DNA of 64,000 bases from Bacteroidetes bacterium OLB10. Lineage in GTDB: Bacteria; Bacteroidota; Bacteroidia; AKYH767-A; OLB10. Under the pieces are notes generated by a model. It was given only the letters and a program-made list of their open reading frames with translations, did no database searches and was not told the DNA's origin. The translations under genes were made by a program, and so were the position numbers. Location: assembly GCA_001567275.1 (NCBI GenBank), contig LNBX01000033.1, forward strand, positions 1 through 64,000. The letters are read 5' to 3'. Shown here one piece after another: positions 27,371 through 37,074 of this stretch (position 1 is its first letter; each line of letters begins with the position of its first letter).

Positions 27371-28639
27371 TTATCCTGCCACAACTTCCACCATTCTCTC
27401 TGTATGGAAATAGGTTTTTGCCAGGTGAATAAGTTGTTCAGGACTGATGTTTTTTATGACATGAAGATAGTTCTCGTAATATTTCATTTTCAATCCATAA
27501 ATGAGCGTAGATTTTATTCTATCAGAGATTGCCATTGGGCCATCCATACTTCGCTGAAGAGTTCCAATCATGTAATTCTTCACCAGTTGAAGTTCGTCTT
27601 CTCCTATCTCCTGCTCTCTTAGTATCTGAATCTCTTTGTAAATCTGAATGAGCGCATCCTCTTTTACTGTGGCTGCAACCTGTGTGGTAACAAAAAAATA
27701 TCCGCTGTGCACCATGGAAACAGTGGCTGATCCAATTCCATAGGTGTAGCCTTTGTCTTCACGCAGATTCGACATCAGTCTTGAACCAAAATATCCGCCA
27801 AGAACAGTATTCAACACTGTGAGTGAAGCAAAATCAGGATGTAGTTTATTGGGAATACGACAACCGATTCTAATGGCAGATTGCACAGCGCCTTCAACAG
27901 GAATAAAACTTTTCTGTGGTATAAATTCACTTGGGTAGTTCAGTTCAACAGGCTGATGCTGCACTTTTGATTTCCATTCTCCCAGAGTGTCGTTCAGATA
28001 TTGCAGTGTGTTATCATCCGTTTTTCCGCTGAGAATAGCAAGGCAGTTTTGCGGAGAATATTTTTCAGTGTACCATTTTTTAAGATCATTCTGTGAATGT
28101 TGCCGGTAGCTTTCTTCATCGGCAATTCGTCCATAAGGATGACCGGAAGGAAAGAGCAGATGATTGAATTTTACTCTTGCCAGATACTCCACTTTTTTGC
28201 GGTTGATACGCAACTGCTGAATGTTTTGTGTGGCAAACAATTCCATTTCTTCCTCCGGAAATACTGCATCTGTTAGCATTTCCATGAGCAACGAAAAAGT
28301 TTCTTTTGCAAAACGAGTTAGTGTAAACAATTTTACCGAAGCCACATCAGCAGTACATTCCGTTTCGATGTAGGCACCATAATAGTCGAATGCCTGTGAA
28401 AGTTCGTAAGCAGTTTTTGCAGATGTGCCCGCTTCCATCAGTTTATTTACCATGGTAGCAAGGGCAATTTTATCACCATACCACTCCCCTGCCCTGAAAA
28501 TGATTTCGAGTTTCAAAATTTCCTGCTCACCTGCATTTACGCAGTAAACTTTCACTCCGTTTTTTAATTCGAAAACTTCCGGTTCAGGTACTGTAATCTT
28601 ATCGGGAAGTTGCAATGCAGGCTCTGTTGTTCTGTTCAT
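27371..28639 (-). CDS. M16-family peptidase homologue lacking the zinc motif
   Basis: A 422-residue M16 (pitrilysin/MPP-like) protein. The fold is recognisable (LKNGVKVYCVNAG, LLFPSGHPYGR, VLNTVLGGYFGSRLMSNLRE, then KGYTYGIG), but the HxxEH zinc motif expected near residue 60 is replaced by ATMVNKLMEAGT. It is therefore the non-catalytic partner of the active subunit encoded just upstream. It corresponds to the inactive half of two-chain M16B enzymes. Its start overlaps the frame-corrected end of that gene by ATGA, so the two are coupled. Without a signal peptide, both halves are probably cytoplasmic. Confidence 0.85.
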   Translation of the reverse strand: MNRTTEPALQLPDKITVPEPEVFELKNGVKVYCVNAGEQEILKLEIIFRAGEWYGDKIALATMVNKLMEAGTSAKTAYELSQAFDYYGAYIETECTADVASVKLFTLTRFAKETFSLLMEMLTDAVFPEEEMELFATQNIQQLRINRKKVEYLARVKFNHLLFPSGHPYGRIADEESYRQHSQNDLKKWYTEKYSPQNCLAILSGKTDDNTLQYLNDTLGEWKSKVQHQPVELNYPSEFIPQKSFIPVEGAVQSAIRIGCRIPNKLHPDFASLTVLNTVLGGYFGSRLMSNLREDKGYTYGIGSATVSMVHSGYFFVTTQVAATVKEDALIQIYKEIQILREQEIGEDELQLVKNYMIGTLQRSMDGPMAISDRIKSTLIYGLKMKYYENYLHVIKNISPEQLIHLAKTYFHTERMVEVVAG

Positions 28640-29884
28640 TTTTTTTCTTCTTTCGTTTTGTAATACAATACCGATTCATTCTCCTGTCTGAAAATATTTT
28701 TTGCAACACTGAGAATTTTTTTCTCTTGTCACACTTCTATATGATTCAATCTGTTTGTTGATCAGTTCTGCACCACCTATCATTTCAAAGTAGGCAAGAT
28801 TTAATGCACGGTTGGCAATATTCATCTCTGAAAATACCAGTGCCGACTCAGTTTTCTGCTGAACGATTGTCAGCTCTTTTTCAGAAATTAATTCTGACGT
28901 AATTTTTGCAAGCTCAGCATCCAATGCTTTTTCTGCTGTTTGAAAAGAAATTTTTTCTTCCAATCGTCCGTCAATGATAAATAGACCTTTATCCAAATCG
29001 CCCGTGAAATAGGTGCTGAGTGCATTGAAAATTTTATCCTGTTTTACCAGTTTGTAATACAGTCTTGCTGATTTGCTTCCTGTGAGAACATCTGCTAAAA
29101 GCTCTGTTGCATGAAAGTCATCATCAAAACGTGAGCAGGCATGAAAGGCTTTGTAAATGGTGTTTGCAGGAACATCACGTTGCAATCCAAGTATTCGTTT
29201 TTCAGTCTGAGGAGGTTCCTGCGGAATGATTTTATTTTTTAAGGGGCGACTCACAATTTCGCCAAACCATTTTTCCGACAGCGTAAATGCCGTCTCCGGT
29301 TGTATGTTTCCCGACAGTGTGAGAATGGCATTGTCGGGGCGATACCATGTTGCAAAAAAATCTTTTACATCATTCATGGTAGCCTGTTCGATATGCGAAA
29401 TTTCTTTGCCGATGGTTGCCCAGCGGTAAGGATGAACTTTATATGCAAGTGGTCTGAGGTTTAGCCACACATCACCATAAGGTTGATTGAGATAACGTTG
29501 TTTGAACTCTTCGACAACCACATGCCGCTGCACATCCAGACTTTTTTCGGAAAAAGCAAGACTCAGCATGCGGTCGCTCTCCAGCCAAAATGCCGTTTCG
29601 ATATTTTGCGCAGGAAGAGTAAGATAATAATTGGTAAAATCGTTGTTGGTAAAAGCATTGTTCTCACCTCCTGCACGCTGCAACGGCTCATCATAAGACG
29701 GAATGTTTACAGAACCTCCAAACATGAGATGCTCAAACAAATGAGCAAAGCCTGTTTTGTTTTCATCTTCATTTCGCGCTCCTACTTTATAGAGAATATT
29801 CATTGCCACCAGCGGTGTGGACGAATCGTAATTTACAATGACGGTGAGTCCGTTTTTTAAAGTGTGTTTTTCAAATTTCAACAT
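28636..29884 (-). CDS. M16-family zinc metallopeptidase, catalytic subunit (frameshifted near the 3' end)
   Basis: The active partner of an M16 pair. The zinc motif HLFEH (H48, E51, H52) is intact, with a downstream VVEEFKQR glutamate and the SARLYYKLV segment. The uncorrected frame stops at 28676 after 402 residues, with the unlikely tail NSQCCKKYFQTGE. Removing one T from the T7 run at 28716-28722 (plus strand) changes the tail to ILSVAKNIFRQENESVLYY and moves the stop to 28636, where it overlaps the next ATG by ATGA. The restored product has 415 residues. It degrades peptides together with the inactive subunit. Its gene lies 3 bases after the upstream flavoprotein gene. Confidence 0.85.
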
Positions 29885-29887
29885 ATA

Positions 29888-30832
29888 TCAGAAAAGCTCT
29901 GCTAACATTTTTTTGGTGTTAATAAATTCGTTCCATACATCCTGCACAATTTCTGCAGCAGGCTTTATCTCTTTAATCACTGACGACACCTGCCCTATTT
30001 CCAGTTCGCCTTCATCCATATCGCCTTCAAACATTCCTCTCTTGGCTCTGGCCCTGCCCAAAAGTGTTTTCAGTTCTTCTTTGGTGGCACAACGTTGTTC
30101 TGCATCATGCACCTGATGGTAAAAATTATTTTTAATCAGCCTCACCGGAGCAAGTGCTTTCAGCGAAAGCATGGTATCACCATCATTGCATGATATAACT
30201 TTTTGTTTGAAATTTTCATGTGCTGATGATTCAACACTTGCCACAAAACGAGAGCCCATCTGCACGGCTTCGGCACCGAGTGCAAATGCAGCCAGCATAG
30301 ATTTGCCGGTTGAAATTCCTCCTGCTGCTATCAAAGGTAAATCTACAGCCTGACGCACTGCGGGGACAAGACATAATGTTGTTGTTTCTTCTCTTCCATT
30401 GTGGCCACCAGCTTCAAAACCTTCTGCAACGATGGCATCTACTCCTGCCTGCTGCGCTTTAAGTGCAAATTTTACATTGCTGATGACATGCACCACTGTG
30501 ATGCCTGCCGATTTCAGTTTAGGTGTCCATGTGGCAGGGTTGCCTGCAGAGGTAAAAACAATTTTTACTTTTTCAGCAATGATAATATCCATCAACTGCT
30601 CAATGTCGGGATAAAGCATAGGAACATTGACAGCAAAAGGTTGAGATGTGGCATGTTTGCACTTTTGAATATGCTGCCTGAGAATATCGGGATACATGCT
30701 TCCTGCACCAATAATTCCAAGAGCACCTGCATTGCTCACTGCACTGGCAAGTTCCCATCCGCTGCACCAAATCATCCCTGCCTGAACGATTGGATATTGG
30801 ACTGAGAACAGTTCTGTAATACGGTTTTTCAT
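29888..30832 (-). CDS. Nitronate monooxygenase-like FMN enzyme (2-nitropropane dioxygenase family)
   Basis: A TIM-barrel flavoprotein of about 314 residues. The family's markers are visible: YPIVQAGMIW near the start, EGFEAGGHNG, PLIAAGGIS and AVQMGSRF (phosphate and FMN contacts). It oxidises nitronates or related compounds with O2. FabK-type enoyl reductases share the fold, so the substrate is uncertain. I chose the ATG at 30832 (MKNRITEL) because family members start there. An in-frame ATG at 30850 would add six residues. It appears to head an operon with the two M16 genes. Confidence 0.82.
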   Translation of the reverse strand: MKNRITELFSVQYPIVQAGMIWCSGWELASAVSNAGALGIIGAGSMYPDILRQHIQKCKHATSQPFAVNVPMLYPDIEQLMDIIIAEKVKIVFTSAGNPATWTPKLKSAGITVVHVISNVKFALKAQQAGVDAIVAEGFEAGGHNGREETTTLCLVPAVRQAVDLPLIAAGGISTGKSMLAAFALGAEAVQMGSRFVASVESSAHENFKQKVISCNDGDTMLSLKALAPVRLIKNNFYHQVHDAEQRCATKEELKTLLGRARAKRGMFEGDMDEGELEIGQVSSVIKEIKPAAEIVQDVWNEFINTKKMLAELF

Positions 30833-31066
30833 AACAAAATATAATTGCAACTATAAGCAATTATTTATCATCTCACATCAGCCGGAAGGAAAGATTACTC
30901 ACATCAGCACGATGAAAAAATTCAATTGATTTGATGTTACATCTGATGTCTGATTTCAACATCTGTTTCTGCACAAACCTGTTTGCAACATGCCAACTTC
31001 ATTCCAATTAAAAACATGTGTTGTATTTTAGCATGCAGTTAAGTGATTAAAGAAAAATCAAACGCA

Positions 31067-31456
31067 ATGAAAAAGATATTTATGTTGGTGATAATGCTGA
31101 TGATGTTTCATCTGGCAGATGCACAACGAATATATGACGGCTCAGGAAAATCTATCGGAAGAGTAAATGGCGACAGGTATTATGATGCTTCGGGGAGTCA
31201 GATAGGTCGTGTGGATGGAGACCGCATTTATGATGGTTCAGGAAGAAAAATAGGACGGATAGATGGTGACAGAATTTATGATGCATCAGGTGTATCGTTG
31301 GGAAGAACGGATGGAGATCGCTTGTATGACAGTTCAGGGCGAAGAATCGGGAGAATTGACGGTGGCAGAATTTACGATGCCTCAGGAAGAAAGATCGGAA
31401 GAGCAGAAGGGTTGAGCAGAAAACAGATTATTTTATTCTTCTATTTTTATAGGTAA
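31067..31456 (+). CDS. Small secreted protein of six 16-residue repeats (4-fold beta-flower-like)
   Basis: About 129 residues. A signal peptide (to ADAQ) is followed by six tandem 16-residue units of the form RIYDxSGxxIGRxDGD, then a hydrophobic-aromatic tail (IILFFYFYR). The units resemble the '4-fold beta flower' proteins of Bacteroidota, which form small circular beta folds. No function is known to me. The repeat is also visible in DNA as 48-bp units. I start at ATG 31067, where the signal peptide begins, rather than at 31043. Confidence 0.7.
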   Translation: MKKIFMLVIMLMMFHLADAQRIYDGSGKSIGRVNGDRYYDASGSQIGRVDGDRIYDGSGRKIGRIDGDRIYDASGVSLGRTDGDRLYDSSGRRIGRIDGGRIYDASGRKIGRAEGLSRKQIILFFYFYR

Positions 31457-31482
31457 AAAAAAGACCGGTAAATTTTACCGGC
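31455..31482 (-). terminator. Intrinsic terminator of the ECF sigma gene
   Basis: On the minus strand a CCGGTAA/TTACCGG hairpin is followed by eight T. It lies 13 bases past the sigma-factor stop. On the plus strand no T-run follows, so it mainly serves the minus strand. Confidence 0.75.
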
Positions 31483-31494
31483 CTACTTTGATAT

Positions 31495-32019
31495 TTAATA
31501 AGTTAAAGTATCGTACACTTTGAGTTTTTCTTTCAGTTTCTGACGTGCTGTGTGAATTCTGATTTTAACTGTTCCCAGAGGAATAGCCAGATAACGTGCA
31601 ATTTCTTCGTACTTATATCCGCGGTAACTCATCATAAAAGGCACCTTCAGATTTTCGGATAAGCCATCAATGGCAGTGCTGATTTCTTTCATCACCATAT
31701 TGGCTTCGCCTCTGTTGCGTGTTGCATTTTTTGCATTGTTGATGTAAAACTGATTTTCGGTGTCGTCCAAAAAGGTTTGGCTTTTCACCATTCTGCGGTA
31801 GTTGTTGATGAAGATATTACGCATGATGGTATAGAGCCATCCGCTGAGGTTGGTACCTTTTTCAAACTTATCTTCATTCTTAAAAGCTTTGAGCATGGTT
31901 TCTTGAACCAAGTCGTTGGCATCTTCCAAATCCTGTGTAAGTTTTAATGCAAATCCTTTGAGTGGGCGATATTGATTTTGAACCAGTTCTCTGAACATTG
32001 TTTCTTCTGTTGCTTCCAT
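31495..32019 (-). CDS. ECF-type RNA polymerase sigma factor
   Basis: A 174-residue sigma-70-family factor of ECF size. Region 2 shows DLEDANDLVQETMLKAFKN and NLSGWLYTIMRNIFIN (-10 recognition). Region 4 shows KVPFMMSYRGYKYEEIAR and a helix-turn-helix in IPLGTVKIRIHTARQKL. No anti-sigma gene is adjacent, unlike many ECF loci; the neighbours are a beta-flower-like protein and a glycosyltransferase. It has its own promoter-like -7 element and terminator, so it is probably a single-gene unit. Confidence 0.88.
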   Translation of the reverse strand: MEATEETMFRELVQNQYRPLKGFALKLTQDLEDANDLVQETMLKAFKNEDKFEKGTNLSGWLYTIMRNIFINNYRRMVKSQTFLDDTENQFYINNAKNATRNRGEANMVMKEISTAIDGLSENLKVPFMMSYRGYKYEEIARYLAIPLGTVKIRIHTARQKLKEKLKVYDTLTY

Positions 32020-32049
32020 ATTGTTTAAAGTTTATGTTAAAAACCTCAA

Positions 32050-32057
32050 CAAATGTA
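32050..32057 (-). promoter_or_regulatory. -7 promoter element for the ECF sigma gene
   Basis: Minus-strand TACATTTG fits TANNTTTG and lies about 30 bases before the ATG at 32019. I see no clear -33 box. Confidence 0.45.
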
Positions 32058-32145
32058 CTCACAGATTATGAAGAACCTGTTAATGTTTAACTAATTTTAT
32101 TAAAAAGTTAAACAATTATGACAAAATCCTGATAATCAGCTAAAC

Positions 32146-32919
32146 TTAATAGAAAAAGAGATTGTAGGCTTTTTTGAAGTACTGCCCTATTTTTCTCAGT
32201 GGTTTACGCAAAGTGGTGAGCAAACCGGGCTTCAGGTTATTGAGCTTCCATGCCAGTTTGTCCTCGATATTGGCTTTTAGTTTTACGAAAAAACTGATGT
32301 TGCTGACACCACCCATTCGCATCTTAACAATGGTTTCGGGCAGGTAGGCAATTTTTATTTTGTGTTTATGTATCAAACGTAACATCAACTCATAATCTGC
32401 TGACAGTTTGAGATCGGTATTGATGTAGCCATATTTTTCATACACCGATTTTCGTACAAAGAATGTGGGATGTGGCGGCATCCATCCTTTTTTGAATGCA
32501 TCCGGTTCATACGCACCGGCTTTCCAAACACGCATCACCTTGTTGGTGTCGTCACGGTTCACAAAATTGAGGTCGGCATATACACCTTCGAGTTCAGGAT
32601 CTTTATTGAACAACTCCATTACATGCGACAACACCTGCGGATGTGCATAAATATCATCGGAATGCAATGCTCCAACAACATCACCGGTGGCCATTTTCAA
32701 TCCTTTATTCAATCCGAAATAAAGTCCTCCATCACGCTCCGAAACTATTTTGGTGATCTTATCCTTATATCGTTCAACAATACTCAGAGTCTGATCTTTT
32801 GATTTACCGTCAATCACCAGATATTCCATATCAGGATAATCCTGCATGACAACTGACTTGATGGTATCTTCAACTGTGGCAGCGCTGTTGTAAGTTATGG
32901 TAACGATAGAAACTTTCAT
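32146..32919 (-). CDS. Family 2 glycosyltransferase
   Basis: A 257-residue GT-A enzyme. It starts with KVSIVTITYNSAATVEDTIKSV and contains YLVIDGKSKDQT, ERDGGLYFGLNKGL and a D-x-D-like HSDDIYAH (metal and nucleotide-sugar binding). The latter half includes the acceptor-side LSADYELMLRLI. WcaA-like enzymes of this type add a sugar to a growing exopolysaccharide or lipopolysaccharide unit on the cytoplasmic face. It is the last gene of the minus-strand polysaccharide cluster. Confidence 0.88.
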   Translation of the reverse strand: MKVSIVTITYNSAATVEDTIKSVVMQDYPDMEYLVIDGKSKDQTLSIVERYKDKITKIVSERDGGLYFGLNKGLKMATGDVVGALHSDDIYAHPQVLSHVMELFNKDPELEGVYADLNFVNRDDTNKVMRVWKAGAYEPDAFKKGWMPPHPTFFVRKSVYEKYGYINTDLKLSADYELMLRLIHKHKIKIAYLPETIVKMRMGGVSNISFFVKLKANIEDKLAWKLNNLKPGLLTTLRKPLRKIGQYFKKAYNLFFY

Positions 32920-32973
32920 GATTCAAACGATTGGCTATTCTGTTTTACATTATTTACAAAAATAGGTTTCATA

Positions 32974-34125
32974 CTAACCTGCAAAGAGTTTTTTATTTTG
33001 AGTTATCGTATTGCTGTTGTTTAAAACCGAAGCTGCATACTGTACTGAAGCTGTTTGCCATTGGCTGTAAGTAACATTATCCATTGCTGCTGCTTTCTGA
33101 ATAGCTTCTTTAAACCCTGCTTCGTCAGCCAGGTCAATATCAAAACCTGCAAGCGCCTGCTCCAACTGGTGCCAGGGTGTGTTTTTGCTGATGATGACAG
33201 GAACCCCGGCAGCAAGACTTTCGATAATGGCATGGCCGTAATTTTCGTGCATGGTAGGCAAAATGGAAAAATGATTCCTGGCAAAAACTTTTGGTGTTTC
33301 ATCAGAAGAAACCACCCCTAAGTAGTTTGCACGGATATGATCCGGCAGTTTTGAAATCAGTGCCTCACATTCTTTCCAGTATGCATCATCTTCGAGTGTT
33401 CCGTAAATACTGAAATTGATTTTATTATCAGCAGGAATTTGCTGAAGCCATTGCAGCACGAGATGCAAATTCTTTTTACGCGAAATACGACTAAAAAAAA
33501 GTAAATTCAGTTCCCCTGATTTTTTTTGTTTGTCGGCAACAGTGTTGGTTTGTGCCGAAGATAAATTCAATGCAACAACCACCTCTGCCCTTTTTCCGAA
33601 AATGGCTTTAATCTCATCAGCTTCCTGAGTTGTACTTGCATGCCACCTCACTTTATCATACGTACCCATCATCTTCGAAAATGATATGAATGCAAGTTTC
33701 TTCAATGGTTTGATGGCAAGTGCTCCCGCTCCAAGCATGCCGCGTGGAGCAATGATGGCCTTGCACTTCAATTTCTTTTTGCGGATAACACGAAGAGGAG
33801 TAAGCGTAAACTGTCTCGAAAAAAAACTGTTCATGTAAATTATGTCGGGTTTCTCCTGTAGAATCAGCTCTTCCATAGCTTTGTAAGAGAAGCCTGCTGA
33901 AGAAAAATAATAAACCCTTGTTCCGTCATTCAGTGTATTCCACTGGTCAGATTTTACGGATGAATATGGTGTGTTATCACTGAAATCAGTATCGGACGTT
34001 ACTACAGAAAAATCAAAATCATCTTTCAGATTAAAAATAATGTTGGCACAGGAGCGTATAGGACCACCGGCCTTGTATCCGGGAAGATACCAGTCTATTG
34101 CTACCAATATTTTTTTCTTTGCCAC
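32974..34125 (-). CDS. Family 4 (GT-B) glycosyltransferase
   Basis: A 383-residue retaining glycosyltransferase. The N-terminal half opens with ILVAIDWYLPGYKAGGPIRS, the typical donor-cleft loop. The C-terminal half has LLFFSRISRKKNLHLVLQW and the nucleotide-sugar E-x7-E motif in HENYGHAIIESLAAGVPV. It lies 8 bases after asnB in a polysaccharide cluster. The sugar is not predictable. Confidence 0.88.
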   Translation of the reverse strand: MAKKKILVAIDWYLPGYKAGGPIRSCANIIFNLKDDFDFSVVTSDTDFSDNTPYSSVKSDQWNTLNDGTRVYYFSSAGFSYKAMEELILQEKPDIIYMNSFFSRQFTLTPLRVIRKKKLKCKAIIAPRGMLGAGALAIKPLKKLAFISFSKMMGTYDKVRWHASTTQEADEIKAIFGKRAEVVVALNLSSAQTNTVADKQKKSGELNLLFFSRISRKKNLHLVLQWLQQIPADNKINFSIYGTLEDDAYWKECEALISKLPDHIRANYLGVVSSDETPKVFARNHFSILPTMHENYGHAIIESLAAGVPVIISKNTPWHQLEQALAGFDIDLADEAGFKEAIQKAAAMDNVTYSQWQTASVQYAASVLNNSNTITQNKKLFAG

Positions 34126-34133
34126 AGTTTTTG

Positions 34134-36003
34134 TCAGTATTCAATTTTATTTTTTTCGAGCCAATGTTCCAATACAACACACAGCCACATATCGAGCCAG
34201 CGCACATCCTGAGCACCGTTTAAAAATCTGTTCCAACGGTTGAGCAAACCATCTTTATGTACAAATCCCTTTTCAGCAAGTGAGTGAATATGTTTATTGC
34301 AAAATTCTTTCAGCTCCGATTTTAGCCATCGCTGCCATGGAAAAACAAATCCCATTTTTTTGCGGTGCACTACTTCATCAGGCAATAAATCTCCCAGACT
34401 TTCAACCAACAGTTTCTTTGGGAAAACGGGATTCTTATAAGCATCGCTGATGCCCATTACATATTCCACCAGTTTATAATCAAGAAACGGAACCCGCACT
34501 TCAAGAGCTACTGCCATACTCATCTGATCGGTATCGCGCAGCAACACATTTTGCATATAGGTTGATATTTCTGCAACACTAACCTGACTTAACAATGGCA
34601 GTTTTTCATTTTCTCTTAGCAGTTCGTTCGCTGTTTGTTTAACCGAATCGTTGCCATTATATTTTTCAGAAATAATTTTACTGAGTTGAGAAATGCTGCT
34701 GATCTGTCTTGACACAGCAAACGTATCTCTCACTTTGTAAGACTCAGCCTTGATATATTGAGCCAGTTTTTCGCTCTGAGAATTGTTTTTTGCCATCACA
34801 ATTCCTGATGCCATTAATGCGCGCAGTGGCTGAGGTAATGACCACAACCATTTTTGCTGTTGCATTTTTTGTGCATAACGGAATACAGGATAACCTGCAA
34901 ACAATTCATCACCCCCCAAACCCGATAAAGCCATGGTGATACCTGCCTGACGTGTGATTTTAGAAACGATATAAGAATTGGGTCCGTCACCACTCGGATG
35001 ATCGAGAGCATTCATTGCTTCAGGCAACTGCTCCAGAAAATCTTCAGGTTTCAATAAAAACTCATGATGATCGGTTTTAAATTTTTTTGCCACCATGGCA
35101 GCAAACTTTGCTTCGCTGAACTCCGACTCATCAAAAGCAATGTTAAATGTTTTGACAGGTTGCGAATGGATGCGGCTCATGATGCCCACCACAGCACTGG
35201 AGTCAATACCTCCTGAAAGAAATGCACCGAATGGAACATCACTTATCAGTCTTCTTTCAACAGCCTCTACAAAAAAGTTGCTCTACGTGTTTACACACAT
35301 CTTTATAACTCTTGCCTTCTGAACTGTAATCTGCATTTTTGGCAACATTCCAGTACTCTTCTATCTCAAAAGAATTATTTTTTATCAATGCATAATGTCC
35401 GGGCATCAGCATCATCACATCCTGAATGAGAGTTTGCGGAGCATGCACAGTCTGATAAACAAAAAACTCATGGATGGCAGAGCGGTTCAGTTTACGAGGC
35501 ACAAGACCCGACTCAAGCAATGCACGCACTTCTGAAGCAAATACAAAAAGATTGTTGCTTCGGTAGTAATACACAGGTTTGATGCCCAGTCTATCGCGCG
35601 CAATAAACATTTCTTTCTTTTGCTTATCCCAAATAGCAAATGCAAACATTCCGTTGAAATGATGCACACACTGCTTACCCCATTTCTGATAAGCGGCAAG
35701 AATCATTTCAGTATCACTTCCTGATCTAAAATGATAATCGGACAACAGCTTTTTAACTTCCCGGAAATTATAAATCTCTCCATTGAAAATAATTTCAAGA
35801 TTTCCGTCATTGCTTTTCATAGGCTGATGACCTGCAGGAGAAAGATCAATGATGGCAAGCCTTCGATGACCTAAAGCCACATCAGCATCGGTATAATAAC
35901 CTTCGTCATCAGGACCGCGATGAGCAATGCACTTATTCATTACACGAATAACCTGTGCAGATTGTTCTTCTTTCAATCCATATATTCCGGTGATTCCACA
36001 CAT
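34134..36003 (-). CDS. asnB: Asparagine synthase-type glutamine amidotransferase (frameshifted)
   Basis: Two reading frames, 36003-35257 and 35192-34134, join into one AsnB of 622 residues if one T is removed from the T6 run (A6 at 35271-35276 on the plus strand). The N-terminal part has the glutaminase nucleophile Cys2 (MCGITG) and HRGPDDEG. The repaired middle reads QLFVEAVERRLISDVPFGAF and then LSGGIDSS, the PP-loop ATP site, missing from both broken halves. The C-terminal part has LGGDELFAGYPV. It transfers glutamine-derived ammonia to an acid. Inside a polysaccharide cluster the acceptor may be a sugar acid rather than aspartate; that is inference. Confidence 0.87.
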
Positions 36004-36006
36004 AAT

Positions 36007-37074
36007 TTATTCGTTATTTAAAAATTTCCATACTGTTGCAGCCCAAGTATCAGGAGTCATGCTCTTTGATAATTCGTGACTGTGCAATCCCATTTTTAAA
36101 AGCTGTTCATCCGACAGCGACATGGTTTTTCTCAACACTTCTTCAATAGAAGCAATGTCTTTGGGTTGATGATAAAAACCGTTTTTCCCTTCCTGTAAGA
36201 ATGCAGTTCCTGCAGGAGCCTTGGTGCTAAGCACAAGTGGAAAACCTGCAATGGCAAATTCATGTACCACTACTCCCCAGTGTTCATCATAAGTAGGAAG
36301 CATAAATACGCCTGTCTGCTCAACATAAGAAGCAAAATCTTTTGGCTGAATGAAACCAATATTTTTTATTTTTTCATGCTGAGGAAATTCAGCATCCAGG
36401 GGTCCTTTGCCTATGCACCACAACTCCCAATCGGTGGGTGTTTTTGACTGTACATTGATGAATGCTTTCCACAATTCACGAAGACCTTTGATATCGAGAT
36501 ATCTTCCAACAAACACAAACCTTCTTGGGAATTTTTTTTCTTTTATAGGCCACGTTTTCTTAAATATGGAATCAAACAATTCGAAATTGGCAGCATACAT
36601 TCCGGTTTTTATTTTACTGATGTCGAATCCAAGTTTTTTTGCATACACCACCTGTGGTTCACCGGGTACCCAGCAATGCGAAAATATTTTGGGCAGAATA
36701 AAGGGAGCTGTTACAGAAGCAACATGCTGCTTAAGTTTACCTTCCCACAAATTATCGAATGAAAGTATGGTAGGAATTTTTCCTGAATACTTTTTCGTTG
36801 CACTTACATAACCTTTGTCAACCCAACCATTGCAGAAAATAAAGTCAGGTTGCAAAGCTGCAATCATATTATCCAGTTTATCTCCTTCGTATTTTGTACG
36901 GTCGTAATAAGTTACATTTTCAATTTCTTCAAACTTAAAAGGCGCATTCGGGTCAAGCGGATAACGAACTACATGAGCCTCGACCGGAAAAAGCTGCACA
37001 GTTTTTTTCAGGCAAGCTTCCACATATCCTGCGGGTTCAAGATACAGGAACAGGGCTTTCTTCTTTTTCTGCAT
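36007..37074 (-). CDS. Family 4-like (GT-B) glycosyltransferase
   Basis: A 355-residue GT-B protein. The C-terminal half contains FVFVGRYLDIKGLRELWKAF, ELWCIGKGPL, GFIQPKDFASYV and the E-x7-E-like VVHEFAIAGFPLVL. The N-terminal half is divergent. The start overlaps the O-antigen ligase end by 38 bases, and its end lies 3 bases before asnB, so the genes are coupled. Confidence 0.83.
   Translation of the reverse strand: MQKKKKALFLYLEPAGYVEACLKKTVQLFPVEAHVVRYPLDPNAPFKFEEIENVTYYDRTKYEGDKLDNMIAALQPDFIFCNGWVDKGYVSATKKYSGKIPTILSFDNLWEGKLKQHVASVTAPFILPKIFSHCWVPGEPQVVYAKKLGFDISKIKTGMYAANFELFDSIFKKTWPIKEKKFPRRFVFVGRYLDIKGLRELWKAFINVQSKTPTDWELWCIGKGPLDAEFPQHEKIKNIGFIQPKDFASYVEQTGVFMLPTYDEHWGVVVHEFAIAGFPLVLSTKAPAGTAFLQEGKNGFYHQPKDIASIEEVLRKTMSLSDEQLLKMGLHSHELSKSMTPDTWAATVWKFLNNE

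Noticed and set aside
34134-36003. A true pseudogene or two separate AsnB-domain proteins
   Set aside because: One base in a homopolymer restores the full SGGIDSS ATP site and normal length, and five other genes show the same kind of break.
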